Below are positions 23,210 to 32,572 of a stretch of 64,000 nucleotides of DNA, piece after piece (the stretch's first letter is position 1; every line of letters starts with the position of its first letter). Origin of the DNA: Methyloligella solikamskensis (GTDB taxonomy: Bacteria; Pseudomonadota; Alphaproteobacteria; Rhizobiales; Methyloligellaceae). Location of the stretch: NCBI RefSeq assembly GCF_042676065.1, contig NZ_JBHTJO010000002.1:404662-468661 (forward strand). The letters run 5' to 3'. The notes below the pieces were generated by a model. The model was not told where the DNA came from. It made no database searches and worked only from the letters and a program-made list of their open reading frames with translations. The position numbers were made by a program, and so were the translations under genes.

Positions 23210-25939
23210 ATGGATAGCCCGTCTGACCAGACACGAGTGACCCAACGAGAGCCCGAGAGCGCCGAACAGCCCAAATGGGTCTATGCGTTCGGCGCCGGCC
23301 ACGCCGACGGCTCCGCGGCACTGAAGAACATCCTCGGCGGCAAGGGCGCACACCTTGCCGAGATGTCCAGGCTCGGCCTGCCCGTGCCCCCCGGCTTCAG
23401 CATCTCCTCCGATGTCTGCCGCGCCTATTACAAGGCCGGCCGCGCTCTTCCCGAAGAGCTGAAGCCCATGGTCGACGAGGCTCTGAAGCTCGTGGGCGAG
23501 ACCGCCGGCTCCCGTTTCGGCGATCCCAAGGATCCGCTCCTCGTCTCCGTCCGCTCCGGCTCCCGCGCCTCCATGCCCGGCATGATGGATACGGTCCTCA
23601 ATCTCGGCCTCAACGACGAAACGGTGGAAGGCATCGCCGCCCGCTTCGGCGACCGCCGCTTCGCTTACGATAGCTATCGCCGCTTCATCCAGATGTATGG
23701 CGACGTGGTGCTCGGCATCGACCATCATCTCTTCGAGGAGAAGCTCGAGCATTTCAAGAACATGAGGGGCTACGAGCTCGATACCGATCTCACGGACGAG
23801 GAATGGCTGGAGATCATCCGCCTTTACAAGGAGCTGGTGGACAAGGAGCTGGGCGAGCCGTTCCCTCAGGATCTCCACGATCAGCTCTGGGGCGCCATCG
23901 CTGCCGTGTTCGGCTCCTGGCAGAACGCCCGCGCCATCGCCTATCGCCGCCTCCACGACATCCCCGACGATTGGGGCACGGCGGTGAACATCCAGGCCAT
24001 GGTGTTCGGCAACCGGGGCGATAAGAGCGCCACCGGCGTCGCCTTCACCCGCAATCCGTCCACCGGCGAGAAGGAGCTCTACGGCGAGTTCCTCATCAAC
24101 GCCCAGGGCGAGGACGTGGTTTCGGGCATGCGCACGCCGCAGTCTCTCACCGCCCAGGCCCGCCGCGACTCCAACGACCGGCGCGACTCCCTGGAAGAGG
24201 CGATGCCGGAGACCTTCGCCGAGCTCTGCGCCGTCTGCGACAAGCTCGAATCCCATTTTCGCGATATGCAGGACATCGAGTTCACGGTCGAGGAAGGCAC
24301 GCTCTGGATGCTCCAGACCCGCAACGGCAAGCGCACCATGCCGGCCGCCTTGAAGATCGCCGCGGATATGGCCTCCGAAGGCGTCATCAGCCGGGAGGAG
24401 GCCGTCTTAAGCATCAATGCGGCCCAGCTCGATCAGCTGCTCCACCCGACCATCGACCCAGACGCGCCCAAGGAGGTGATCGGCCGGGGCCTTGCCGCCT
24501 CGCCCGGAGCGGCGAGCGGCGAGCTGGTCTTCGATGCCGACGAGGCGGTTCACTTACGCGCCCAAGGCCACACGGTAATTCTGGCCCGGGTCGAGACCTC
24601 GCCTGAGGACGTGCAGGGGATGCACGCGGCAGCCGGCATCGTCACCACCCGCGGCGGCATGACGAGCCACGCCGCCGTCGTGGCCCGGGGCATGGGCCGC
24701 CCATGCGTCTCCGGCGCCACCCGCGTGCAGATCGATCTTGAGAAGGAAACACTGAGCGCCGGCGGCGTGACATTGCGCAAGGGCGACATCGTCACCCTCG
24801 ACGGCTCCACCGGAGAGATCATCAAGGGCAGGGTTTCGACCCGCCAACCGGAGATGTCCGACTCCTTCGCGACCCTCATGGCCTGGGCGGACGAATTCCG
24901 GCACCTGGAGATCCGCGCCAATGCCGACAGCGAGTTCGACGCGGCGCAAGCACGGGATTTCGGTGCCGAGGGGATCGGGCTCTGCCGCACCGAACATATG
25001 TTCTTCGATGAGAACCGCATCTCCGTCATGCGCGAGATGATCATTGCCGAGGATGTCGAAGGCCGCCGCGAGGCGCTCGCCAAGCTGCTCCCCATGCAGC
25101 GGGAGGACTTCATCGGCCTGTTCGAGATCATGGCCGGCCAGCCCGTCACCATCCGCCTGCTCGATCCGCCCCTGCACGAGTTTCTGCCCCATGATGAGGC
25201 CCACATCACCGAGGTGGCGGAAGCCATGGGCATCAGCCGGAACCGGCTGGCCCGCCGGGTCGACGCCTTGCGGGAATTCAACCCTATGCTCGGCCATCGC
25301 GGCTCGCGGCTGCTGGTGAGCTATCCGGAGATCGCCGAAATGCAGGCCCGCGCCATCTTCGAGGCGGCGCTCATTGCCGGCGAAAGGCTCGGCGCCCCCG
25401 TCCTGCCGGAGATCATGGTCCCCCTCGTCACCTTGAAGGCGGAGCTCGATATCATCCGCACCTATATCGACCGCGCAGCGGCTGTGGTGAGCGAGGAGCG
25501 CGGCCAGACCCTCGACTATACGGTCGGCACCATGATGGAGCTGCCCCGCGCCTGTCTTGCCGCCGGCGATATCGGCCTCAGTGCCGATTTCTTCTCCTTC
25601 GGCACCAACGACCTGACCCAGACGACCTTCGGTCTCTCCCGCGACGATGCGGGCCGTTTCCTCGGCGAATATTCCGACAAGGGCATCATCCACCACGATC
25701 CCTTCATGACTTTGGACGACGGTGTGCGAGAGCTGATGACCATCGGTCTGGAGCGGGGCAGGGCGGCCCATCCCGGTCTGAAGATCGGCATCTGCGGCGA
25801 GCATGGCGGCGACCCCGCCACCATCCGCTTCTGCGAGGAGATCGGCGTCGACTACGTCTCCTGCTCCCCCTACAGGGTCCCGATCGCCCGGCTGGCTGCT
25901 GCCCAGGCCAGTTTGGGATCGGCGTTTACCCTGTCTTAA
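23210..25939 (+). CDS. ppdK: Pyruvate, phosphate dikinase
   Basis: Interconverts pyruvate, ATP and phosphate with PEP, AMP and PPi. The 909-residue product has an ATP-grasp N-terminal region (GGKGAHLAEMSRLGLPVPPG, SVRSGSRASMPGMMDTVLNL), the phosphorylated His in TRGGMTSHAAVVARGMGRP near residue 487, and a PEP-binding barrel with GLCRTEHMFF, FSFGTNDLTQTTFGLSRDDA and GICGEHGGDP with the later catalytic Cys in VSCSPYR. The ATG at 23210 is used; a TTG at 23168 is also in frame. With the malic enzyme at 32.6 kb it could link C4 acids to gluconeogenesis. Confidence 0.97.
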   Translation: MDSPSDQTRVTQREPESAEQPKWVYAFGAGHADGSAALKNILGGKGAHLAEMSRLGLPVPPGFSISSDVCRAYYKAGRALPEELKPMVDEALKLVGETAGSRFGDPKDPLLVSVRSGSRASMPGMMDTVLNLGLNDETVEGIAARFGDRRFAYDSYRRFIQMYGDVVLGIDHHLFEEKLEHFKNMRGYELDTDLTDEEWLEIIRLYKELVDKELGEPFPQDLHDQLWGAIAAVFGSWQNARAIAYRRLHDIPDDWGTAVNIQAMVFGNRGDKSATGVAFTRNPSTGEKELYGEFLINAQGEDVVSGMRTPQSLTAQARRDSNDRRDSLEEAMPETFAELCAVCDKLESHFRDMQDIEFTVEEGTLWMLQTRNGKRTMPAALKIAADMASEGVISREEAVLSINAAQLDQLLHPTIDPDAPKEVIGRGLAASPGAASGELVFDADEAVHLRAQGHTVILARVETSPEDVQGMHAAAGIVTTRGGMTSHAAVVARGMGRPCVSGATRVQIDLEKETLSAGGVTLRKGDIVTLDGSTGEIIKGRVSTRQPEMSDSFATLMAWADEFRHLEIRANADSEFDAAQARDFGAEGIGLCRTEHMFFDENRISVMREMIIAEDVEGRREALAKLLPMQREDFIGLFEIMAGQPVTIRLLDPPLHEFLPHDEAHITEVAEAMGISRNRLARRVDALREFNPMLGHRGSRLLVSYPEIAEMQARAIFEAALIAGERLGAPVLPEIMVPLVTLKAELDIIRTYIDRAAAVVSEERGQTLDYTVGTMMELPRACLAAGDIGLSADFFSFGTNDLTQTTFGLSRDDAGRFLGEYSDKGIIHHDPFMTLDDGVRELMTIGLERGRAAHPGLKIGICGEHGGDPATIRFCEEIGVDYVSCSPYRVPIARLAAAQASLGSAFTLS

Positions 25940-26213
25940 TAACAATTTGCGAAAACTTGTTGAGACCTCGTTGACCACATTTTGTCCAAACTCATGGGCA
26001 ACGTTACGAGGAGTTAAGACGGGATCCGGGGCAGACCGGTCGGGGTGTTGCGTAGAGTCATCTGCCAATCTCCTGTCCACTCTCCGGGAAAGCACAGACG
26101 CTTCAACCTGATTTTCGCCAGTGGACATGGCGCTGGTCGGGTCCGAGGAGATCGCGCCCTTTGGGACGGGTGAGGCCTCCGATGAAGTTGACGGGGACTA
26201 ACTCGGAGGGACC
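25940..26213. other. Intergenic region, no gene seen
   Basis: 274 bp between ppdK and the cell-wall hydrolase. It is less GC-rich at its left end. I see no convincing RNA gene or operator; a GGAGG site stands at its right edge before the hydrolase start. Confidence 0.5.
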
Positions 26214-27431
26214 ATGGGCAAGCGCTCATGCGGCGGCAAAAAGCGGGCCGTCTTGCCTGTAGTATTGGGAGTTCTGGCGGGGCTTCCTCTTCTGGGACTG
26301 GCTTATGTGGCCGCCGTCCCGGGTAACATGGTTGCTTTCGAGATCGAGCTGCTGCTCTCCGGCAAAGGCTCCGTCAAAGCCCTGACCAAAGCCATCACCG
26401 ACGAGGCCGAGCGCCCGGCACCGCTCGTGCCGGAGGCCATGGCCCTGTTCCGTAGCTTCGGCAAGGGGCCCCGCGCCGATCAATATCTCGACGTCGTCAC
26501 CACCACCTACGCCCCGAAGAAGCCGATCGTGGCCGCGCTCCTGACAGGAGATGGCGGATTGAAATCGGGCGCTCTCGTGAATACCGACGCCATCATGCGC
26601 GACGCCAAGGCGGACCGTCTGAACCAAACCTTCAGTCAGGTCGCCCTCAAGGGACCTCTGACCGACGGCAAGGGCACCGACATCTTCATGCGCCCGACCA
26701 TCGGGGAAGAGGAGTTCGCCTTCGGCCGCAGCTATGACGGCATGGCGCTCCTGCAGTGGGCGGTGCTGAAGCCGCTGGAGGAGAAGGAAGAAGGCGTCTC
26801 CTATAAGGGCGAGACGGAAGCCGAGTTCCGCGCCCGCGAGCGCCGCTGCCTCGCCACCGCAATCTACTTCGAAGCCCGCGGCGAGCCCGTGAAGGGTCAG
26901 TTGGCGGTCGCACAGGTCGTCATGAATCGGGTGCGCAGCCCGAAATTCCCCGACACCGTCTGCGGCGTCGTCTATCAGGGCCAGTTCAAGAAGGGCTGCC
27001 AATTCTCCTTCACTTGCGACGGCAAGTCCGACAATGCCGACGACGACGAGGAATGGGCCCTGGCCCAAGAGCTCGCCGAGAAGGTGACGACCGATAAGGT
27101 CTGGCTGCCCGAGGTCGACTATTCGACCTTCTATCACGCCAATTACGTGCGTCCCCGCTGGGCGCGCAGCATGAACAAGATCGACAAGATCGGCGCCCAT
27201 ATCTTCTATAAGAAGCGCCACGAGGAGCCTTACGAGGTGAAGGTGCCCCATGGCGAGGTGCAGGTGGCATCCGACGACACCGAGATCAACAGCGTGATCA
27301 CGCCGTCCCTGGTGCATCAGGTCTCCACAGGCCCGACGACATCCAGCCCCGACATCTCCCTCGTCTCTTCGTCGGGCGGCGCGCCTAGCGCCACTCCAGC
27401 GACAGGTCTAGGTTTTTCGGTGAGTGAGTAA
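26214..27431 (+). CDS. SleB-type cell wall hydrolase
   Basis: A 405-residue protein with an N-terminal membrane segment (VLPVVLGVLAGLPLLGLAYV) and a SleB/CwlJ-like hydrolase domain from about residue 215: RCLATAIYFEARGEPVKGQL with the likely catalytic Glu, AQVVMNRV, GVVYQGQ, CQFSFTCDG and FYHANYVRPRW. It probably cleaves peptidoglycan during envelope remodelling. The Ser/Thr-rich C-terminal tail, residues after about 375, is encoded antisense to the end of nadC: the two genes overlap tail to tail by 47 bp. GGAGG precedes the ATG. Confidence 0.88.
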   Translation: MGKRSCGGKKRAVLPVVLGVLAGLPLLGLAYVAAVPGNMVAFEIELLLSGKGSVKALTKAITDEAERPAPLVPEAMALFRSFGKGPRADQYLDVVTTTYAPKKPIVAALLTGDGGLKSGALVNTDAIMRDAKADRLNQTFSQVALKGPLTDGKGTDIFMRPTIGEEEFAFGRSYDGMALLQWAVLKPLEEKEEGVSYKGETEAEFRARERRCLATAIYFEARGEPVKGQLAVAQVVMNRVRSPKFPDTVCGVVYQGQFKKGCQFSFTCDGKSDNADDDEEWALAQELAEKVTTDKVWLPEVDYSTFYHANYVRPRWARSMNKIDKIGAHIFYKKRHEEPYEVKVPHGEVQVASDDTEINSVITPSLVHQVSTGPTTSSPDISLVSSSGGAPSATPATGLGFSVSE

Positions 27432-28257
27432 GCGCGCCGATTGAGATGAAATCGACGCCGGTTTCCGCGATCCCGCGAACCGTTTCGAGCGTAACGCCGC
27501 CCGAGGCCTCCGTCTGAACCTTGGGCGCCCGCTCGCGCACCATCCGGACCGCCTCTTTCAGCGTCTCCACATCCATATTGTCGAGCAGCACCGCATCGAT
27601 GGGCTGGGTCAGCGCTTCTTCAAGCTGATCCAGCCGGTCCACCTCGACCTCGATCCGCAAGCTGCGCCGGCCATCCTGACCCACATGGGTCTCGATGGCC
27701 TTGAGCGCAGGCCCGATCCCGCCCGCCTCGGCGATGTGATTGTCCTTCACCAAAACCGCATCGAACAGGCCGAAGCGGTGGTTGCGTCCGCCGCCCGCCA
27801 GCACCGCGAATTTCTCGATGGCCCGCAGGCCCGGCGTGGTCTTGCGCGTATCGATGATCGTCGCGCCCGTGCCGTCCACGCGCTTCACGAACAGGTTTGT
27901 GAGAGTGGAGATGCCGCTGAGGCGCCCGAGGAAGTTCAACGCGACTCGCTCAGCCGTCAGGATCGCCCGCGCCTTGCCGTGGATGTCGGCCACGCCATCT
28001 CCGGCGGAGACCGCTTCGCCATCGGTCACGATTGGATTGAAATGAAGCTCCGGGTCGAGGGCTTTGAAGGCTGCTTCCGCAAGCTCGAGCCCAGCGATCA
28101 CCCCGTCCTCCCGGGCCACGATACGGGCATGCCCGGCCGCCCCCTCCGGCACGATGGCATCGGTGGTGACGTCGCCCGCCTGGCCGAGATCTTCCGCCAG
28201 GGCAAGCCTCACCATCTGGGCGACCAGGGGAGGGGGAAGCGAGAGATTTGAAGCCAT
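27385..28257 (-). CDS. nadC: Nicotinate-nucleotide pyrophosphorylase (quinolinate phosphoribosyltransferase)
   Basis: Converts quinolinate and PRPP to nicotinate mononucleotide. The 290-residue product has TAERVALNFLGRLSGISTLT, DTRKTTPGLRAIEKFAVLAG and GGGRNHRFGLFDAVLVKDNH, then EVEVDRLDQ and VLLDNMDVETLKEAV. It is the last gene of nadA-nadB-nadC, 25 bp after nadB. Its conserved C-terminus (FISIGALTHS...) overlaps the end of the convergent hydrolase by 47 bp. Confidence 0.97.
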   Translation of the reverse strand: MASNLSLPPPLVAQMVRLALAEDLGQAGDVTTDAIVPEGAAGHARIVAREDGVIAGLELAEAAFKALDPELHFNPIVTDGEAVSAGDGVADIHGKARAILTAERVALNFLGRLSGISTLTNLFVKRVDGTGATIIDTRKTTPGLRAIEKFAVLAGGGRNHRFGLFDAVLVKDNHIAEAGGIGPALKAIETHVGQDGRRSLRIEVEVDRLDQLEEALTQPIDAVLLDNMDVETLKEAVRMVRERAPKVQTEASGGVTLETVRGIAETGVDFISIGALTHSPKNLDLSLEWR

Positions 28258-28282
28258 GAATTATCCGCGCGGGCGCTTGCGT

Positions 28283-29911
28283 TTAGGCATGTAGCGCCGT
28301 GACGACACCGGAGCGCGCCTCGTCGGCGCCGATGGCCTCTCGTGCGATCGCATCCGCCTCATCGAGAGTAAGGAAGCTGCGTCTGGCCATTGCGGGATTG
28401 GCTTCCGGATAGTCGCTGCGGAAATGGGCGCCACGGCTCTCGTGCCGGGCAAAGGCCGCCGCCGTAATCATCTTGGCCGTGGTCAGCATGTTCTTCAGCG
28501 GCCGGTCCGGGCGGCTCTGCTCCAGCGCCGCGATCACCGAAAGAGCTTCCCGCAAGGACTCTTCGTCCCGCACCACGCCGGCCTTCGCCGCCATGGTCTG
28601 GCGCAGCAGGCGAATCCGGCGGGTGTCGTCCTTCGCCGGCGGTTCGTCGTAATCGAAGGCCTTGCCCGCGTCGCCCCGGAAATTCTGCATGGTCGCGGAG
28701 ACATCCTCGGCCACTCGCGCACCGAACACCACCGCCTCCAGCAGCGAGTTCGAAGCAAGCCGGTTGGCGCCATGGGCGCCGGTCGAGGCAACCTCACCAC
28801 AGGCCCAGAGCCCGTCGACGGAGCTCCTACCGTCCGCATCCGTCAGCACGCCGCCCATGTGATAATGGGCTGCCGGCGCGATGGGCACGGGCTCCACGGC
28901 CGGATCGATCCCCGCCGCCAGGCAGGACGCATGCACCGTGGGGAAGCGCAGGGCGAGGGTGTCGGCGAAGGGGCGCAGATCGAGATAGGCGCCGGCCCCG
29001 CTCACCACCTGGCGATGCACCGCCCGGGATACGATATCCCGCGGCGCAAGCTCCGCATCCGGGTGGATGCCGCGCATGAAGCGCTTGCCGGTCTTATCGA
29101 TCAGGTGAGCGCCTTCGCCGCGCAGGGCTTCCGTCGCGAGCGGCGCCGGATCGGCGCCGATGTCGAGGGCGGTGGGGTGGAACTGAACGAACTCCGCATC
29201 GGCGATCACTGCGCCAGCCCGGGCCGCAATCGCCACGCCTTCGCCGCGCGCTGGCGCCGGATTCGTGGTCACGGCATAAAGCTGGCCTGCACCGCCCGTG
29301 GCGAGCACGACGGCGCGCGCCGGCAGAATGCGGCGCTTGGGCCGGTCCTGGTCGGCGCTATGGAGCGCGATGCCGGCCACGCGACCGTCGCTCAGCAGAA
29401 GATCGCCGGCGTTCCAGCCGTCCATCACCGTGATCGAGGGGGTCTTACGCACCGCGTCGATCAGCGCTTCCATGATGGCCTTGCCGGCCGTGTCGCCTTT
29501 GACGTGGAGAATGCGCCGGCTGGTGTGGGCCGCCTCTTGGCCGAGGGCGAGCTTGCCTTCCAGGTCGCGATCGAAGGGAACGCCGTATTCGAGCAGCTCC
29601 TCGACCCGCGCCCGCGCCTCCCGAGCCATCAGCTCGGCGATGCTCTTCTCGACGATGCCGGCGCCCGCATCCACGGTGTCGGCCGCGTGGGCTTCAGGGG
29701 AATCCCCTTCGCCGACCGCAGCCGCGATGCCGGCCTGCGCCCAGAAGCTGGAGCCGCCCTCGCCGAAGGGCGCACCGGAAACGACCGTGACCGGCAGGGG
29801 CGCCAGTTTCAGCGCAGTGAACAGGCCCGCAAGGCCGGCACCCACGACGACGATGCCGCCATCGGTGTCGCCGGCGCGCGTGCCCAATCTGCGCATTTCC
29901 GCATCGCTCAT
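28283..29911 (-). CDS. nadB: L-aspartate oxidase
   Basis: Flavoenzyme that oxidises aspartate to iminoaspartate for NadA. The 542-residue product has the FAD motif GIVVVGAGLAGLFTALKL near residue 19, SSFWAQAGIAAAVGEGDSPE, a substrate loop with FVQFHPTALDIGA, and CGEVASTGAHGANRLASNSL. It is second in nadABC, 25 bp after nadA and 25 bp before nadC, and shares the NadQ-type control region upstream of nadA. Confidence 0.97.
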   Translation of the reverse strand: MSDAEMRRLGTRAGDTDGGIVVVGAGLAGLFTALKLAPLPVTVVSGAPFGEGGSSFWAQAGIAAAVGEGDSPEAHAADTVDAGAGIVEKSIAELMAREARARVEELLEYGVPFDRDLEGKLALGQEAAHTSRRILHVKGDTAGKAIMEALIDAVRKTPSITVMDGWNAGDLLLSDGRVAGIALHSADQDRPKRRILPARAVVLATGGAGQLYAVTTNPAPARGEGVAIAARAGAVIADAEFVQFHPTALDIGADPAPLATEALRGEGAHLIDKTGKRFMRGIHPDAELAPRDIVSRAVHRQVVSGAGAYLDLRPFADTLALRFPTVHASCLAAGIDPAVEPVPIAPAAHYHMGGVLTDADGRSSVDGLWACGEVASTGAHGANRLASNSLLEAVVFGARVAEDVSATMQNFRGDAGKAFDYDEPPAKDDTRRIRLLRQTMAAKAGVVRDEESLREALSVIAALEQSRPDRPLKNMLTTAKMITAAAFARHESRGAHFRSDYPEANPAMARRSFLTLDEADAIAREAIGADEARSGVVTALHA

Positions 29912-29936
29912 GAGAGGTCTCCCGCCGCGAGGCGCC

Positions 29937-31016
29937 CTAGTTGTTGAGGTTGATCATGCGCTCCACGGCCCGGCGCGCAGGTTCCGCGACATCCTCCGGC
30001 ACCGTCACCTCCTCTTTCAGGAAGATCAGGCTGTCGAGGATCTTCGGAAGCGTGATCCGCTTCATGTGCGGACAGAGATTACAGGGCCGGACGAACTCCA
30101 CGCCGGGCGACTCCACGGCGACGTTGTCGCTCATGGAGCACTCGGTCACCAGCAGCACCTTGCTCGGCTGGTTGTCGTGCACCCACTGGATCATGCCGCT
30201 GGTGGAGCCGGTGAAGTCGGACTCGCCGATCACCTCCGGCGGACACTCGGGGTGGGCGATGATCTTCACGCCCGGATCGGCCTCGCGATAGGCGCGCAGC
30301 TCTTCCGCCGTGAAGCGCTCATGCACCTCGCAATGGCCCTTCCAGGTGATGATCTCGACATCGGTCTTCGACGCCACGTATTTCGCCAGGAACTCGTCCG
30401 GGATCAGGATCACCCGGTCCGTGCCCATGGATTCCACGACCTTCACCGCGTTGGAGGAGGTGCAGCAGATATCGCACTCAGCCTTCACCTCGGCGGACGT
30501 GTTCACGTAGGTGACGATCGGCACGCCGGGATAGGCCTCGCGCAGCGCGCGGACATCTGCGCCGGTGATCGACTCGGCGAGCGAACAGCCCGCATTGCTG
30601 TCGGGGATCAGCACCGTCTTGTTGGGATTGAGCAGCTTCGACGTCTCGGCCATGAAGTGCACGCCGCACTGGACGATGACGTCGGCATCGGCCTTCGCCG
30701 CCTCGCGGGCAAGCTGCAGGGAGTCGCCCACGACGTCCGCGACACAGTGGAAGATCTCCGGCGTCATGTAGTTATGCGCTAGCACCACCGCGTTCCGGTG
30801 CTTCTTCAGATCGTTGATCGCCTTCACGTAGGGCGCAAACCCCGGCCACTCGATAGGCGGAAGCACGCGCTTCACGCGCTCGTAGAGATGCGCGGTCTCA
30901 CGCTCCACCTCCGGCGTGTAGGCAAGCTCCGGAATCATGTGGTCGGGCAGCGGCGCTCCCTCATAAGGATTGAGGATCTCGTGCTGCGTATGACCTTCTT
31001 GAGGTGTCCCTGCCAT
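29937..31016 (-). CDS. nadA: Quinolinate synthase
   Basis: 4Fe-4S enzyme that condenses iminoaspartate with DHAP to quinolinate. The 359-residue product has AVVLAHNYMTPEIFHCVADV, DSLQLAREAAKADADVIVQC, IPDSNAGCSLAE, ITWKGHCEVHERF and CNLCPHMKRITL, giving the three cluster Cys. ATG 31016 is preferred because GGAG is placed ten bases before it. The upstream ATG at 31061 has no such site and falls inside the palindromic operator. First gene of the nadABC operon. Confidence 0.96.
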   Translation of the reverse strand: MAGTPQEGHTQHEILNPYEGAPLPDHMIPELAYTPEVERETAHLYERVKRVLPPIEWPGFAPYVKAINDLKKHRNAVVLAHNYMTPEIFHCVADVVGDSLQLAREAAKADADVIVQCGVHFMAETSKLLNPNKTVLIPDSNAGCSLAESITGADVRALREAYPGVPIVTYVNTSAEVKAECDICCTSSNAVKVVESMGTDRVILIPDEFLAKYVASKTDVEIITWKGHCEVHERFTAEELRAYREADPGVKIIAHPECPPEVIGESDFTGSTSGMIQWVHDNQPSKVLLVTECSMSDNVAVESPGVEFVRPCNLCPHMKRITLPKILDSLIFLKEEVTVPEDVAEPARRAVERMINLNN

Positions 31017-31053
31017 GGGCTCAACTCTCCGTTCCGTATGACCCTGATTAGTA

Positions 31054-31070
31054 ATACTCATAATGAGTAT
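31054..31070. promoter_or_regulatory. NadQ-type palindromic operator of nadABC
   Basis: ATACTCAT-A-ATGAGTAT is a perfect 17-bp palindrome 38 bp upstream of the nadA start. A NadQ-family regulator is encoded at 34303-35325. NadQ control of de novo NAD genes is established in alphaproteobacteria; assignment of this exact site is inferred. Confidence 0.7.
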
Positions 31071-31097
31071 ATATAGGGTGTTAAATTACCGGCACAA
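31066..31097 (-). promoter_or_regulatory. Putative nadABC promoter
   Basis: On the minus strand TTGTGC (31092-31097) and TATATA (31070-31075) are separated by 16 bases; TATACT (31066-31071) is an overlapping alternative -10. The -10 region runs into the palindrome, the geometry expected for repression by occlusion. Confidence 0.5.
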
Positions 31098-31264
31098 GGT
31101 CTTCAAGCCCAGTGCCGGCGAAGGGCAGCACCTTCACCGCCCCCCTGCATGGATATCTCTCTTCAGACTATAAGTCGCCCTAAGAGGGATTTCCAGGGGT
31201 TAGCGGCGAAGGTGCCGAAAGCGGGGCAAGCGCGGGGGCAAGTTCCAGGCTTGCCGGTCTTTCC

Positions 31265-32413
31265 CTAGCCTTCGTTGTTTTCGGCCTTGGTCAGCCGGAT
31301 CAGCTTGCCGTCCGTCCCGTCTGTGATCGCCCATAAGGCGCCGTCTGGGCCTTGCCCGACATCGCGGATCCGCGCGCCCATATCGAGCTGCTCCTCGCCC
31401 GTGACCTCGTCGCCGTCGAAGGTGAGGCGAGTGATCGAGGTGGAGGACAGGCCCGACAGCAGAGCATTGCCATCCCATTCGGGGAATTCTTCCCCCGTAT
31501 AAAAGGTCATGCCGGAGCCCGAGATGACCGGGGTCCAGTGCTTCACCGCATCGGCGAATTCCGGATGGGTCGGCGGATTGGGAATTTTCGAGCCGTCGTA
31601 ATTGTTGCCCCAACTCACCACCGGCCAGCCGTAATTCTTGCCGGCTTCAGGCTTGTTGAGCTCATCGCCGCCTTTCGGCCCGAACTCCAAGGTCCAGAGT
31701 TCGCCTGAGTCCGGCTTGATATCCGCGCCCTGGACGTTGCGGTGGCCGTAGGACCAGATTTCCGGCAGGGCCTTGTCGTCGGCCACGAACGGATTGTCCT
31801 CCGGCACGCTGCCGTCCTTGTTGATGCGGATGACCTTGCCGAGATGAGTCTTCAGATCCTGCGCCGGATCGAACTTGAACCGCTCGCCTGTGGTGACGAA
31901 GAGCTTGCCGTTGGGCGAGAACGCCAGACGCGAACCGAAATGGTTCGGCCCCTCGACCTTCGGTTTCTGGCGGAAGATCACCTCGACGTCCGTGAGCTTG
32001 CCGTCCTTTAGGGTGCCGCGGGCTGCTGCCGTGCCGGCCTTGCCGTCATTGTCGGCCTCCGCATAAGTCAGATAGACGAGGCTGTTGTCTGCAAAGTCGG
32101 GATCGAGCGCCACATCGAGCAGGCCGCCCTGGCCGTTGGCCCAGACCTCCGGCACCCCTTCGATGGGATCGGAGACCGTGCCGTCCTTGGAGACCTTGAC
32201 GAGATTGCCGTCCTTCTCCGTCACCAGGATCTCGCCGTCGGGTAGAAAGGCGAAGCCCCAGGGGCTGTCCAGCTCGGCGATGGTTTCCACCGCGATCGGC
32301 CCGGCTTCGCTCTCCACCGTGTCGTTCAGGGCGAGCGCCGGTTGGCTGGCAAGGAGGCTGGGAAGAAGAAGGGCGCTCAGCGCACCCGCAAAATGAACTG
32401 GCTTCAATGACAT
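31265..32413 (-). CDS. PQQ-dependent aldose sugar dehydrogenase-like protein, exported
   Basis: A 382-residue protein with a signal peptide (about residues 1-28, LLLPSLLASQPALA) and a six-bladed beta-propeller of the soluble glucose dehydrogenase/YliI family: LDSPWGFAFLPDGEILVTEK, GQGGLLDVALDPDF, PNHFGSRLAFSPNGKLFVTT, EIWSYGHRNVQGA and GKNYGWPVVSWG. It probably oxidises aldoses in the periplasm using PQQ if the cofactor is available; no pqq genes are in the window. ATG 32413 begins the signal peptide. It is divergent from the malic enzyme. Confidence 0.9.
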   Translation of the reverse strand: MSLKPVHFAGALSALLLPSLLASQPALALNDTVESEAGPIAVETIAELDSPWGFAFLPDGEILVTEKDGNLVKVSKDGTVSDPIEGVPEVWANGQGGLLDVALDPDFADNSLVYLTYAEADNDGKAGTAAARGTLKDGKLTDVEVIFRQKPKVEGPNHFGSRLAFSPNGKLFVTTGERFKFDPAQDLKTHLGKVIRINKDGSVPEDNPFVADDKALPEIWSYGHRNVQGADIKPDSGELWTLEFGPKGGDELNKPEAGKNYGWPVVSWGNNYDGSKIPNPPTHPEFADAVKHWTPVISGSGMTFYTGEEFPEWDGNALLSGLSSTSITRLTFDGDEVTGEEQLDMGARIRDVGQGPDGALWAITDGTDGKLIRLTKAENNEG

Positions 32414-32572
32414 GGGGAACTCTCTAGAAAGAAATTTATGGCCACCTGCGCAAAACGCCGCCGGTGCTCTTAAGTTCACAAGAGGATAGGCAAAGCGTCG
32501 AGCCCCTGGAGGCCTCTAGCGGGCAAGCTTGACGGGCGAACGCGTCCCGGCCCACGCGACGAAAGATATGCA

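Noticed and set aside
24554..26128. 524-codon open frame antisense to ppdK
   Set aside because: Lies opposite conserved PPDK motifs; composition is a reverse-strand artefact.
28424..29947. 507-codon open frame opposite nadB
   Set aside because: Mirror of NadB coding sequence with no domain of its own.
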